IMG/VR virus record: IMGVR_UViG_3300030328_002748
Location: 52,398-116,397 of that record
DNA from: a virus
Reading direction: 5' to 3' (one strand)
DNA: 64,000 nt
Position numbers and translations under genes: made by a program. A model generated the notes under the pieces. That model saw nothing but the letters and a program-made list of their open reading frames with translations, made no database searches and was not told the origin of the DNA. Shown in pieces: positions 12,663 to 24,800 of the stretch; position 1 is the first letter of the stretch; each line of letters opens with the position of its first letter.

Positions 12663-12807
12663 AATTAAATCGTCTCTTACCGGCGGCGGTAACTCGCACA
12701 TTGAAACGATCCCCAAAAAATCTCGGCAAGGAACGGGCAAACACTCGAAGTTCTCGGCAACCTCTCGAAATGCAAGGAAAAAAAGATATCGCGGCCAGGG
12801 AAAATAA
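12655..12807 (+). CDS. Small basic conserved cyanophage protein (50 aa)
   Basis: Very basic, glycine- and lysine-rich (MAKIKSSLTGGGNSHIETIP, then ARKKRYRGQG). This pattern is well conserved among cyanophages upstream of the baseplate genes. It could bind nucleic acid, but this rests on charge only. The base composition in its middle is GC-richer than its neighbours. Confidence 0.7.
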   Translation: MAKIKSSLTGGGNSHIETIPKKSRQGTGKHSKFSATSRNARKKRYRGQGK

Positions 12808-12848
12808 TAAAAACGTAAATAAGCTGTTTAGTTTGAAAGTATACTAAG

Positions 12849-13139
12849 ATGAGCTACAACGTTACCCTTATTACCGAAGAAGGTGAAGTTCAAATAACTT
12901 GTGATGATGACACTCCAATTTTGGATGCTGCTGAAGAACAAGGTGTTGATGCTCCTTATTCATGTCGTGCAGGTGCATGTTCCACATGTGCAGGTAAACT
13001 ATTAGAAGGTACAGTCGATCAAGAAGATCAAAGTTTCCTTGATGAAGATCAGCTTGAAGAAGGTTATATCCTTACATGTGTCGCAAGACCTACTTCCGAC
13101 TGTATTGTTGAATTAAATCAAGAAGAAAAACTATATTAA
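12849..13139 (+). CDS. petF: Plant-type [2Fe-2S] ferredoxin (96 aa)
   Basis: Full-length ferredoxin with the cluster ligands C39, C44, C47 and C77 in the C-x4-C-x2-C-x29-C arrangement of photosynthetic-type ferredoxins. The acidic surface ([18 protein letters not shown]) fits docking to electron-transfer partners. In cyanophages, phage ferredoxin can supply electrons to ferredoxin-dependent enzymes such as bilin reductases, and could also use host partners; no bilin reductase is present in this window. This is the strongest sign of a photosynthetic host. A terminator follows. A late-like CGTAAATA lies upstream at 12814-12821. Confidence 0.93.
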   Translation: MSYNVTLITEEGEVQITCDDDTPILDAAEEQGVDAPYSCRAGACSTCAGKLLEGTVDQEDQSFLDEDQLEEGYILTCVARPTSDCIVELNQEEKLY

Positions 13140-13154
13140 TAGTTGAGTTTGTGA

Positions 13155-13183
13155 GGGAGTCCTAGACTCCCTTTTATAATTTT
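13155..13183 (+). terminator. Intrinsic terminator
   Basis: GGGAGT (13155-13160), loop CCTAG, ACTCCC (13166-13171), then TTTTATAATTTTT. Ends the ferredoxin transcript. Confidence 0.8.
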
Positions 13184-13188
13184 TAACC

Positions 13189-13485
13189 ATGTATCAAGCA
13201 TTACCAACTGGACTCCATATAAAAGATAGTCCTATCGCAGGCCAAGGTATCTTTACCAAAGAAGATATGCCTGCTGATCTAGAATTAGGTGTATCTCATG
13301 TGGTTGTAGATGATGATATAATGAGAACTCCTATAGGTGGTTTTGTTAACCATAGTGATGACCCTAATTGTGTTAAGTATCCTATCGAACAGGATTGGGG
13401 TTTAATTTATCACATGAAAACGATTAAACCCATAAAAAAAGGTGAAGAATTGTTTTTAAAATATACTTTTTATTCAGTAGTATAA
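13189..13485 (+). CDS. SET-domain protein (98 aa)
   Basis: Compact SET domain: the opening IAGQGIFTKEDM (about 16-27), the conserved GGFVNHSDDPNC (50-61), which contacts S-adenosylmethionine, and the closing KKGEELFLKYTFY with its aromatic end (83-95). SET proteins methylate lysines. At 98 residues it is a minimal domain with no pre-SET region, similar to small SET proteins in cyanophages and other viruses. The target is unknown. The ribosome site is weak, and the TATAAT in the preceding T-tract ends only eight bases before the ATG. Confidence 0.85.
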   Translation: MYQALPTGLHIKDSPIAGQGIFTKEDMPADLELGVSHVVVDDDIMRTPIGGFVNHSDDPNCVKYPIEQDWGLIYHMKTIKPIKKGEELFLKYTFYSVV

Positions 13486-13488
13486 ATA
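13481..13488 (+). promoter_or_regulatory. T4-type late promoter
   Basis: TATAAATA at the end of the SET gene, 26 bases before the gp25 start. Exact match to the T4 late consensus and first of the series in the virion region. Confidence 0.75.
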
Positions 13489-13513
13489 TATAAGACCAAA
13501 TTATGTCGTTTAG

Positions 13514-13918
13514 ATGCCAACCATTGGACAATCACGCTATTTTAAGGATATTTCCTTAAGTTTTAAGCGGCATCCAGTTACTAATGACCTACTTTCGTTA
13601 ACAAACGAAGCAGCAATTAAGAAATCAGTTAGGAATTTAGTTGAAACCATTAATGGTGAACGCTTTTTTAACTCTTTGATTGGTTCGGCAGTTCGTGAAA
13701 GTCTGTTTGAACAGGCTGATACTGAAGTTTTATTCAGATTAGAGCAAGAAATACGAACTTCCATTGAAAATTTTGAACAACGGGTGAATTTGACATCGGT
13801 TAATGCTAAGCATCCTCCCGATACCAATGAAATTCAGATAGATATTAATTATACAATTATTGGCGAAGTCTTTCCGCCTCAAGAAATATCGTTCATTCTT
13901 CAACCAACTAGACAATAA
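13514..13918 (+). CDS. 25: Baseplate wedge protein gp25 (134 aa)
   Basis: Homologue of T4 gp25, the small wedge protein that joins gp6 and gp53 and resembles lysozyme-like GpW/gp25 proteins of other contractile machines. The pattern RHPVTNDLLSLTNEAAIKKSVRNLVETINGERFF, followed by LEQEIRTSIENFEQRV, is characteristic. Length is close to T4 gp25 (132). It is the first gene after the late promoter, and its stop overlaps the gp6 start. Confidence 0.95.
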   Translation: MPTIGQSRYFKDISLSFKRHPVTNDLLSLTNEAAIKKSVRNLVETINGERFFNSLIGSAVRESLFEQADTEVLFRLEQEIRTSIENFEQRVNLTSVNAKHPPDTNEIQIDINYTIIGEVFPPQEISFILQPTRQ

Positions 13919-15801
13919 TGGCGTTAACTCAATATACTACTCTAGATTTTGAAGAAATTAAGGGTTCTATACGTGATTATTTGAGATCTAACTCAAATTT
14001 TACGGATTTTGACTTTGAAGGGTCAAATATGTCGATATTAATCGACACTTTAGCGTATAACACCTATGTTAATTCATATAATACTAACATGGTCGCTAAC
14101 GAGGCCTTCCTCGATAGTGCTACTTTAAGGGAAAATATCGTTGCTTTAGCGAGAAATATTGGTTATGTACCCAAATCTCGTACATCTGCCACTGCACAAA
14201 TTAATTTTAACGTAGATTTAGGTGCAGGAGCTACTAAATCAGCTCTTACTTTAAAGGCCGGACTAGTTGCAATAGGTGATTTTCAGAATTCTAACTATAC
14301 TTTTTGTCTGCCAGAGGATGTTACCAACCCAGTTGTTAATGGAATATGTCAATTTACAGTAAATGTTAAGGAAGGTAACTTTTTATCAAAACAATTTGTT
14401 GTAGATACCTCTCAACCTAACCAAAGATTCATTATTCCTAACTCATATGTTGATACATCTACTATTGTAGTGAAAGTTAGGCAATCAACGACTGCCACAA
14501 CGAAGAGAGTATGGAATTTAGTTGATAATATTGTTGGAGTTTCTACAATTACAGAGAATTATTTGATTCAAGAGGTTCAAGATGAACGTTATGAGTTACT
14601 TTTCGGTGATGGTAAGTTTGGTAAGAAATTAGATAATGGAAATGTCGTTGAAGTATCGTATATTACATCAAATGGTGCAGATGGTAACGGTGTAAGTAAT
14701 TTTGCTTTCTCTGGAACCATAAAAGATAATGATGGAGGAGAAGTTGTAACAGGTATTTCCAATATTATTACAAATCAGAACTCTGCTAATGGTGCCGCAA
14801 TAGAATCTGTATCGACTGTCAAGAATTTAGCACCAAGATACTATGCTGCACAGTATCGTGCTGTTACGGCCTCTGATTATGAAGCATTAATACCAACAAT
14901 TTACCCAAATATTGAAAGTGTAACTGCTTATGGAGGTGAATCTTCAAATCCACCTCAATTTGGTAAGGTTTTTATATCAGTAAAACCAAATAATGCACAA
15001 TTTATCTCTGACTTTGATAAAAGAACCATATTAGACAAGTTAAAAGGGTATTCTGTTGCTGGTATTAAACCAGAATTTATCGATCTTAAGTACCTTTACG
15101 TTGAACTTGATAGTACTGTCTACTATAACGCTAATGCTATTGACAGTCCATCAACAATTAAGACCGAAGTTACAAGTACTTTATCCGAATATGCTACATC
15201 CGATGATTTAAACAAATTTGGAGGTAGATTTAAGTACTCTAAGGTACTAAAAATCATTGATGACACCAGTATTGCTATTACTTCTAATATTACAAAGGTA
15301 AAATTAAGAAGAGATCTTGAGGTAGAGACTAAAAATCCTGCTCAATATGAACTTTGTTATGGAAATGCTTTCCATAATAAGAGATCTGGTTATAACATTA
15401 AATCTAGTGGATTTACTATCGATGGAGTTAATGGTCTTGTCTACATGGCCGATGCTTATGTTTCTGAAACTAGAGGAAGATTATTCTTCTTTACAATTGG
15501 TCTAGATCAGGAACCATCTATCGTTAAAACTAACGCTGGCACAGTTAAATATGACGAGGGTGAAGTGCTTATAGATACAGTACGGATTCTATCAACTCAG
15601 GAAACATTGAATGTTATTCAGATTGAAGCAATCCCAGATTCTAATGACGTTTTAGGGTTAAAAGACCTCTATGTGCAGTTATCATTAGATTCATCCAAGA
15701 TTACACCACTAGTTGATGTTGTATCATCTGGGGCAGATACTTCTGGTACTACATTCACTTCAACTTCTAGCTTCGTTAACGGCAAATACATCAGAGAATA
15801 A
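13918..15801 (+). CDS. 6: Baseplate wedge protein gp6 (627 aa)
   Basis: Homologue of T4 gp6, which forms the inner ring of the baseplate and is essential for wedge dimerisation. Opening motifs LRSNSNFTDFDFEGSNMSIL and DTLAYNTYVNSYNTNMVANEAFLDSA are typical of gp6/gpJ-type baseplate proteins, as is ELLFGDGKFGKKLDNG. Length is close to T4 gp6 (660). One-base overlaps on both sides show tight coupling with gp25 and the giant gene. Confidence 0.93.
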   Translation: MALTQYTTLDFEEIKGSIRDYLRSNSNFTDFDFEGSNMSILIDTLAYNTYVNSYNTNMVANEAFLDSATLRENIVALARNIGYVPKSRTSATAQINFNVDLGAGATKSALTLKAGLVAIGDFQNSNYTFCLPEDVTNPVVNGICQFTVNVKEGNFLSKQFVVDTSQPNQRFIIPNSYVDTSTIVVKVRQSTTATTKRVWNLVDNIVGVSTITENYLIQEVQDERYELLFGDGKFGKKLDNGNVVEVSYITSNGADGNGVSNFAFSGTIKDNDGGEVVTGISNIITNQNSANGAAIESVSTVKNLAPRYYAAQYRAVTASDYEALIPTIYPNIESVTAYGGESSNPPQFGKVFISVKPNNAQFISDFDKRTILDKLKGYSVAGIKPEFIDLKYLYVELDSTVYYNANAIDSPSTIKTEVTSTLSEYATSDDLNKFGGRFKYSKVLKIIDDTSIAITSNITKVKLRRDLEVETKNPAQYELCYGNAFHNKRSGYNIKSSGFTIDGVNGLVYMADAYVSETRGRLFFFTIGLDQEPSIVKTNAGTVKYDEGEVLIDTVRILSTQETLNVIQIEAIPDSNDVLGLKDLYVQLSLDSSKITPLVDVVSSGADTSGTTFTSTSSFVNGKYIRE

Positions 15802-18800
15802 TGATCGATACCACTTCTCAGAAGGTTAAAGTCAATCAGGTAATCTTTAGCCAGATACCTTCTTTCGTTCAAGAAGAAAATCCTCTTTTTGTTGAATTTC
15901 TGAAGTCTTACTATCAAGGCCAAGAATATCAAGGCGGATCGATTGACATTATTCAGAACTTAAATGAGTATCAAAAGGTAGAAACGTATAGTAATAATGA
16001 TAGTCTTATAGGGTTTACTACTTGTAGTGGAGCCGTTACTTTTTATGATTCAACCATAAATGTAGTGTCAACAGAGGGTTGGCCCGATACATATGGATTG
16101 TTGAAAATCAATGATGAAGTAATTTCATATACTGGTAAGACAAAGACCTCCTTTACGGGGTGCCTAAGGGGTTTCAGTGGGGTCGAAAACCTTCATACCC
16201 CCTCTAATCCAGAACAACTGGTATTTAAGGATACTAACGCTGCTCAACACAAAGATGAGACGCAAGTAGTAAACCTTAGTAACCTATTTTTACAAGAATT
16301 TTGGAAAAAGACTAAAACTCTTTTCCTTCCAGGCTTTGAAGATAGAAAATTAGTTAATGAAGTTGATAAAGCTAATTTCTTACGTCAGGCCAAAGATTTT
16401 TATGCGTCTAAAGGTACAAACGAAGCGGTTTCGATACTTTTCAAAGTCTTATATGGTAAAGATGTTGAAGTTATCAAACCAATTGATTATTTGCTCGCTC
16501 CTTCTGACGCTGATTATGTAATAACTGAAGATATTGTTGCAGAATTGATAAGTGGTGATGCACTTAAGACGATTGGACAAGTAATAAAACAGAATGGTGA
16601 TGATTATTCAGAGGCATCAATCTTTAATATAAGATATTTGCCTAAAAATGGAAAAGACTACTATGTAATCAGTCTCAGTAAGAGTACTGCTAAAGGTGAG
16701 TTCTCAATTACTGGAGGAACTGCTCTTACTAACAACATTGGGATTGGTGCAACAGTTTTAACAGTTGATTCTACTCTTGGATTCCCAAATATAGGAGATT
16801 TCTATGTTGGTGCAGGTATTACTGTAGGTATTGCAACATATACTAGTAGATCATCTACACAGTTCTTCGGTGTTAGTGGTATATCGTCGTCCTACCAACA
16901 AGGATCCACTGTACGGTCTTCTAACACGCTTGTTTCCTATGAAGAGGGTGATCTTAAGAAACCAGTCATTTTCAGGATGACGGCGGTTGCCAATAACGCT
17001 GATTTGAGTGATGTTGGGTTCTTATATCCTGGCGATATTCTTAGGGCCAAAAATCTTGGTAATTATACAAAGTCAAGCAACCAAAGATTGAATAGTTGGA
17101 TTCATAATGTTAAAACTACATCAAATGTAGCAAAAGATATCTATACAAATACATCAAATATTAATGTAGGAACAAATGAAATTAATACAACTGATCCACA
17201 TCTGTTAAGACTTGGAGATCCTATTACTGTAATGGATCTCACCTCTAATACACCACAAAATGTAGAGGGAACCGTATCTCAGATTGTTGATAACAATACA
17301 TTCCAGATTAACATCACATCTGGTACATTAAGTATCAATAGAACCTATAAAGTAAGAAATAACACCATATTTGCGAATAGTAATGATCCTAAGTTGGGAG
17401 TTAGTCAATTTGTTGCTAACGTCCAGAATACCTATAGTGACGATGAAGAGAATAATAGTTATGTGGCTAGTGGATCACTACCAGCGTACACAATCTACGC
17501 AACAGAGAGGGTAAAGGCGTTCACTGGCGCTAATGTAGGCGATAATGAGATAATCATCAATAATCATGGATTCTTTACAGGAGATCTTATAAAGTATAGG
17601 CCAACTGGGGTTGGAAGAACTACATTAGTTGGATTGGCTACAGATGCTAACTATGCAGTAACTAAAATTGATAATAATACTGTAAAACTATCGCAAAGTA
17701 TTGGTGATGCGGCTGTAAAGAGATTTTTAGATATTAATAGTGGTAGTTTACCAACATTAACACATGAACTCGTTCCATATGAATTATCTGGAAAGAGTGT
17801 TGAACATCAAAGATTCCTTAGAAAGATTCCAACAGAAGTATCTCTTAATGAGTTTAATAAGGAGTTAAAAAATGAACCCGTCGGTATGTTCCGTAACGGT
17901 GTTGAGATAATGTCCAATAGATCTGGTGATTATATCAGATATGGAACAGTAAGGACTATTGAAGTCCAAAATGGTGGTAAGGAGTATGATGTAGCTTATC
18001 CACCTAATATCAACATTAAAGATACCGTTGGTACTGGTGCAACTGCATATGCTATTGTAGAAAGTGGTAAAGTTGAAAGAATTGATATCCTTTCTGGTGG
18101 ATATGACTTAAGAGATGTTCCAAAAATAACAATTGAAGGTGCAAATGGTGTTGGTGCGGCTGCTGTTGGTAGACTTAGAAGAGTTCAGACTGTTAGGGGA
18201 TTTAGCCCAGACTTGAATGTTAATTTATCTACTGATACAGTTACTTTAGATGATAGACACTTATTTGACAATGGAGAATCGGTTTATTATAGAAAGGGTG
18301 TAGGATATGCAGCTATTGGAGGTTTGGTTGATAACTCCTTATATTATCTCCATACTCCAAATGAAACTCAAGTTCAGTTTATGGCAACTTATGATGATGC
18401 CGTTGCTGGAATCAATGCTATCAATCTTACCAGTAAATCTGCTGGTAGTAATACATTAACTTCTACAAAATTCAGAAATATTCTGGATAGTGTTGTTATT
18501 ACTAATCAAGGATCTGGTTATTCTAATAGAAGAAACGTAGTTAATAATACATTATATCCACCTATTAGTTACCTATCGGAAGGAGAAGTTAATTCTGGTA
18601 TTAATACAGCTAATCATTACGTATATTTCAAAGATCATGGATTTAATCATGGTGATTTAATTGAATATGATTCAACTGGCCCAATATCAGGTCTATCTAC
18701 TGATCAGAACTATTATGTTATAAAATTAGATGAAAGTAAATTTAGACTCAGTTCAGCTGGTATTGGTACTACTTTAACTGATGTAAATTATGTTAAGGAT

Positions 18801-21800
18801 GATTATGTTGAATTTGGTAATATTGGTAGTGCAAATCATACTTTCAAATACCCTGATCTTCATATTGGAGTTGAGGCTATTTCTGGTGTTGCAAATACAT
18901 CATATTCAACACCAAAATTAAGACCAGTTTGTTTAGGTGAACTCATTCAATGTCCTATAACTTCTAGTGGTACTGGATATGGCGTTACTGATTGTATTAA
19001 TGTCCATAGAAGACCAGATGTAACCATATCTAATGGATCTAGGGGTCTTATTGATGTTGTTATTGCTGATGGAGAAATTGTACAGGCCTTTATTAAATCA
19101 GGTGGTGGTGGTTATGCGACTCCACCTAAACTTGAGGTTAGGGGTGATGGTCAATTCGCAAAATTAGTTGCTAATACAACTGATGGTGTTATTACTTCTG
19201 TTACTATTGTAAGTACAGGTAAAGGTTATACTTCAAAGAATACAACTGTTGCAGTACTTCCTTCTGGTTCTGGTGCAAAATTAGTTGGAAATGTTCAAAA
19301 ATGGGATGTATCGTTCCTTGCTAAGTATAGAGGAAATATATCTGAGAATGATGATGGAGTTATTATTCCAAGTCAGGGTGATTATGGTTTAAAATATGTT
19401 CATGCTTATGCATCAAGAAAATTAAGACAAGTATTAGATGATAATATCGAAAATGATTTCTCAGAGAAGTCTAGTGTATCTCATTCACCCATTTTAGGAT
19501 GGGCCTATGATGGTTCTCCAATATACGGGCCATATGGTTTTGGAACACCTACTGGTGGTCTAGTAAGACGTATGATTTCTGGATATACCAAGGTAACTAA
19601 GAGTAATAGACCTCCTGTATTAGAGTTCCCAACAGGTACGTTCATTAATGACTATGTTTATACTGCAACTGGTGATTTAGATCAATATAATGGTAGATTT
19701 TGTAAAACACCAGAATTCCCTAATGGAATCTATGCATATTTCGCTACTATTGAGGCAACAAATAGTTCAGATGCACCATTTGTTAATACTAGAGAACCCG
19801 AATTTCCTTATATAATCGGTGGTTACAAGTATAAGAGAGAAGATTTCAACGTTGATCCAAGTTCTATTCAGACTTTAGATCTTCTTAATAGTGGTGAGTT
19901 AGTTAGAAACACATATTATTATAAGTTTGGTTCTTCTAGTTCTGAATACGATTATTTGACTAGAAATCAATTAGAAGATACAGAATTAATTGTTAGATCA
20001 ACCCAAAAAGCCGGAATTAGTACTGTTAATGTTATTATTCCAGGCCAAAGTTATCAAGTAGGTGATAGAATTACATTTAACAATTTGAATTCTGGTGGTT
20101 CTGGTGCTAGTGCTAAAGTTAAAACTTTGGTTGGTAAAGGATTATCTACTTTAAGTTATGAGAGATTAGTTGTACCTAATGTAAAATTCAGATATGAAAA
20201 TGATGTTGTTGTGGGTGTTGCAACAACAGCACATAATTTGAATGATAAAGATTTAGTTGTTGTAGGTGGAATTGGTACAGGTGAACTAAATTTCATACAG
20301 GGATCCTATAAGATTGGTGTTTCTTCTGTTGTTGTTAAGACTGATGAGTTCTTAGGATATGCTTCTACTACTGGAATAACAACATTTGTTACCCTTAATA
20401 CTTCTGGTGCTGATGAGACTATAGAAGTTGATGATATTCTCGGTATTGGTACAGAAAGGGTAACTGTTCTTGATGTAAATGAGACTACTAATAAGTACAG
20501 AATCCTTAGAGATTTTGGTATATGGCCAAATTCAAGTCATCCATCTGGAACAAGGGTTCATGTTGATCAAAGAAGATTTACTTATGATGTTGGAATTAAA
20601 ACTGATTTAACAACTAGGAAGAATAGAAAGATTGTTTTTGATCCTTTTGGATCTATAGGTATAGGAACTACTGTTCAGGTTGTAAGTGTAACTGGTATTG
20701 GAACTACTACTAGAATTGTTGTTAAGGCATCGGATGAATCTGTTCTTTTTGATCATGCAATTCCACCAGAGGGATCTAGTGCTGATAATTCAATAACTTT
20801 ATTAGAACATGGATTTGTTACAGGTCAGAAATTAAAATACAATAAGGGAAGTGTTGGTAATGGATTAACATGTTCCAATAGTGTAGCCTTATCAGGTTTA
20901 TTAACACTTCAAGATGGCCAGACTGTTTATGCTGTTAGAAAATCACCAAATCTTCTTGGTATAACCACTACTATTGCAGGTATTGGTACTACAACAGGAT
21001 CGTTATATTTTGCATTTGGTGGTAGTATTGGTAAGGATCATTCATTCACTACTACAGAAAAAGAATATATTGGTCATATTGAAAGATTTGATGTAAATGC
21101 AAAAACATCATCTGATCACACTTTACAGACTGGTAATGAAGTCAAGATTAGTATTCTTCCATCACAAACCACAACTACTCTTATTGAGTATGATACTCTA
21201 GCTAGAAAGACTATTGTGGATCCATATTATGTTGGTTCTGCGACTACATTTGTTGGTGTTGGTGCTTCTGATTCACTTATAACGATTACAGATCATGGAT
21301 GGGATGCTGGTGATAAAGTTCTTTATAAATCTGGTTCAAGTGTTATTGCCCCATTAGTAGATCGTGGAGAATATTTTGTTCAAAAGATAAATGATAATCA
21401 ATTTAGATTAACAACTAACTATACGGATGCAACTAACTATGGTGGTGAATTTATTGGAATTACTACTTTTGGATCTGGAATTCATAAAATCTCTAGAATT
21501 AATCCACATCTTCTAGGAACTAGAGGATCAACAATAGGATTTGCTGTTTCTGATCCCACCTTAACCGATTTAAGATTAGAGTTTTATGAAGATGAGAACT
21601 TTGTAACTAGATTTGAAGGTGTTGGTATATCAACTGAACTGGTTAGAAGTGGTACTCCAGGCCAAGCTGGTTCATTGGTTAATTTAAAACTTACCGATAA
21701 TGTTCCAACTCCATTATATTACAAATTAGTTCCAACTGATCTTAATAGTATTGATGTTAATAAGAGAGATGCCGTTCCCGATCAAACCGTTGCAGCTGGA

Positions 21801-24800
21801 TCTAAAATTATAATCAATAACAGTACTTTTGCTGGAAACTTTGGTATAAGAACTACCAGTAATACTGATTTTACATACCAAGTTACTAAAGCACCAGAGA
21901 GTAGTAGCTACAACACTCTAGGTGTTACCACTTTTAGTTATAGTACTGGTTCAAAGGATGCATTAGGTGGTGTTAATGAAATTGATGTTACCTTTGCTGG
22001 ACTTGGGTATGAAAGGAATCCTGGCGTATCTACTATTACCACAACTACTGGTTTAAATGCATTATTACGTCTTTATGATGATAATATTGGTAAGGCAGGT
22101 CTTACAGAGATGATAAAGATTGGATATGAGTATCCATCTGACAAATCTATTCAGCCTAGTGTTGATATTCCTACCATACTAACAGTTAGTAATAACTTCA
22201 CTCTTTCTAATGTTGGTGTAATTACCGCTGGTAGAAACTATGTTTCTGCTCCAGATTTGGTTGTTCCTGATAGTTCAGAGGTAAAATTAAAGGCGTATCT
22301 TAATGGTACATCAATTGGAGAAGTTGAAGTACAAAGAAAGGGTAGGGGATTTAATGAAGTTCCAAACCCACCAAGAATCATTCCAGTTAATAATACCAAT
22401 GGTACTGGTATTGTATCTACAAGTTCTAATGGAACTACTAATTTCTTAACAATTACACAACCTACTAATGGTTGGAAACCAGATGGATCTGATTTCCCAT
22501 TCGCAGTTGGTGATAATGTCTATGTTGAAGGAGTTGGTACAGCACAAACCCAGTTTAGTGCTACTAAAGGTGGATATAACTCAGATCTTTATGATTATAA
22601 GTTATTTGAAGTTGTAACAACTAATCCTGGCAATTCACAATTAACTTACTCAATTGCTGGTCTTGGTACTACTGGTGGTACATTTGATCCAGATAATTCT
22701 GCTGGCCGAGTCATCAGACAACAAGATTTACCAACATTTACCGCTTTATTGACTCCAGAACCATTCTTTAGTGGAGAAAGAGTAACATACGGTGCAAATG
22801 GTAAGGCTTTTGTTTTGGAAAATGCTGGATATAACCCAGTTACTAATACTCTTAGATTAAGAACACCAACTGCTGACTTTGCTTTAGGTCAAGTTATTAA
22901 AGGACAACTTTCTGGTGCAGAAGGTACTATAAGGAATATTGAGAAATTTAGTTCGTTCTATAAGACAAGTTACTTTGCAGATAGACCAAAAGGATGGCAA
23001 AGAGAGACGGGTAAACCAAATAATGACTTCCAAAAGATAGAAGACAATGATTATTATCAGAATTTCTCATATTCTGTTAAGAGTGAGGTTCCTATTGAAA
23101 CATGGAAACCAGCTGTAGATAGTCTTATTCACCCAACTGGATATAAGAATTTCTCTGATTTAGTTGTACCTTCTGTTACTACTTCTGGTGTTGGTAGAAG
23201 TGTTGATCTTAGAATTAATGAATCTACTCCTCCTGGCATCGCAAACTTAAGTGTTTCAATTGATAATGAAGAATCATTCTTTACTAGAAAAGACTTTGAT
23301 GAGGCCGGAGAAGAAACACTTACAAATGGACTTTCTAAGTTTATTACACTTAGAAATAGAAAGATTGCAGCGTTTATTAACGTAAAATCCAATAAAGTTG
23401 ATGTTATTGATGATCTTTCTGATCAATTTACAGGTATTGGAACTACTACTTCTGCTTTAATAGTTGGATTGAGTAGTTTTAGAATAACTACTAATGAAGG
23501 ACAAATAACCCCATTTACCAAGACATTTAATCCCACAGGGACTATTAGTATTGGTTCTTCACTGATTAATTACAATAATCATAACTTCCAGACTGGAGAG
23601 AGAATTAAGTACGATCCAGGCGGTGCTTATGGTAGTAATAGATTAGCTATTAATGCTACTAATGTAGTTCTTGGTGGTGTAACAACCAACTTCTTACCAG
23701 CAGAACTTTATGCGATTAAATTCAATAATAATCAATTTGCTGTTGCTGGACTTGCAACTGCTGCGGAACAAAATTCACCATTAATCTTTAGTTCTGTTGG
23801 AAGTGGTACTTCTCATTCATTTGATGTTAATAGACCAGATGATAGAGTAGTTATTCAGGTTGATGGAATTCTTCAACCACCTCTCTTCAGAAGAAAGGTT
23901 GATGTTGCATTGGCCGAGGCTGTAGGTGTTGGATCAACTACTATTAAAGTTGTTGGTGTTACTTCTATTACAGGTAACGACCTATTAAACATTGGTAATG
24001 AAATAGTAAGAATTACCAATGTTGGTTTTGGATCAACTAATGTATTGGCGGTTAATCGTGGTGTATTGGGAAGTGTAGCTGCTGCACATACTGTTGGTGC
24101 TGCTTGTACCATGAGAGGAGGAACATTCCATATTGTGAAAGATGTTCTTCACTTTGTTACACCTCCATATGGTACAGTTGGTGTTACAACATTTAGTGGG
24201 CCTGGTATTGGTACTAATTCTACTTTCCAAGGAAGAATATTTAATAGAGCTGATCCCACAACTAACTTCATCTTTGATGATCTATCTCAAGATTTCACTG
24301 GTGTTGGTAAGACATTTACATTATTACAGGATAATGAGGATGTAACTGGTATTGTTACTACTATCTTAGGCCCAGAAGTTATTAATCAAGGTATTATTTG
24401 TATTAATAACATATTCCAGAGACCAGCTTTCGACTATAACATGGCCGAGAGACAAGATCCTGGCATAGGTGCTTCAATATTCTTTACTGGAGATGATAGA
24501 GAAAGTCTACCTAGAGGTGGTAAGGTTAATGAATATACTATTGGTTTTGGAACCAACTATCAACCATTAGTTGCTGCTGGTGCAACAGCTATTGTTAATA
24601 ATGATGGTTCTATACAAAGTGTAGTTGTAACGGGTGGTGGTGCAGGTTACAGAAATGGCCCAATTGATATTATGGTTTATAACCAAACACCAACTGGTGC
24701 TGGTATTGGATCAACTGCTGTTTTAACTGCTACTGTTGGTAATGCAGGTATCCACACATACAATGGTGGAACCTCATCTAACGCAGTTACTATTGGTAGT

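Noticed and set aside
13175-13180. TATAAT before the SET gene as its promoter
   Set aside because: It is part of the terminator T-tract and ends eight bases before the ATG, which would leave almost no leader. Kept only as a remark.
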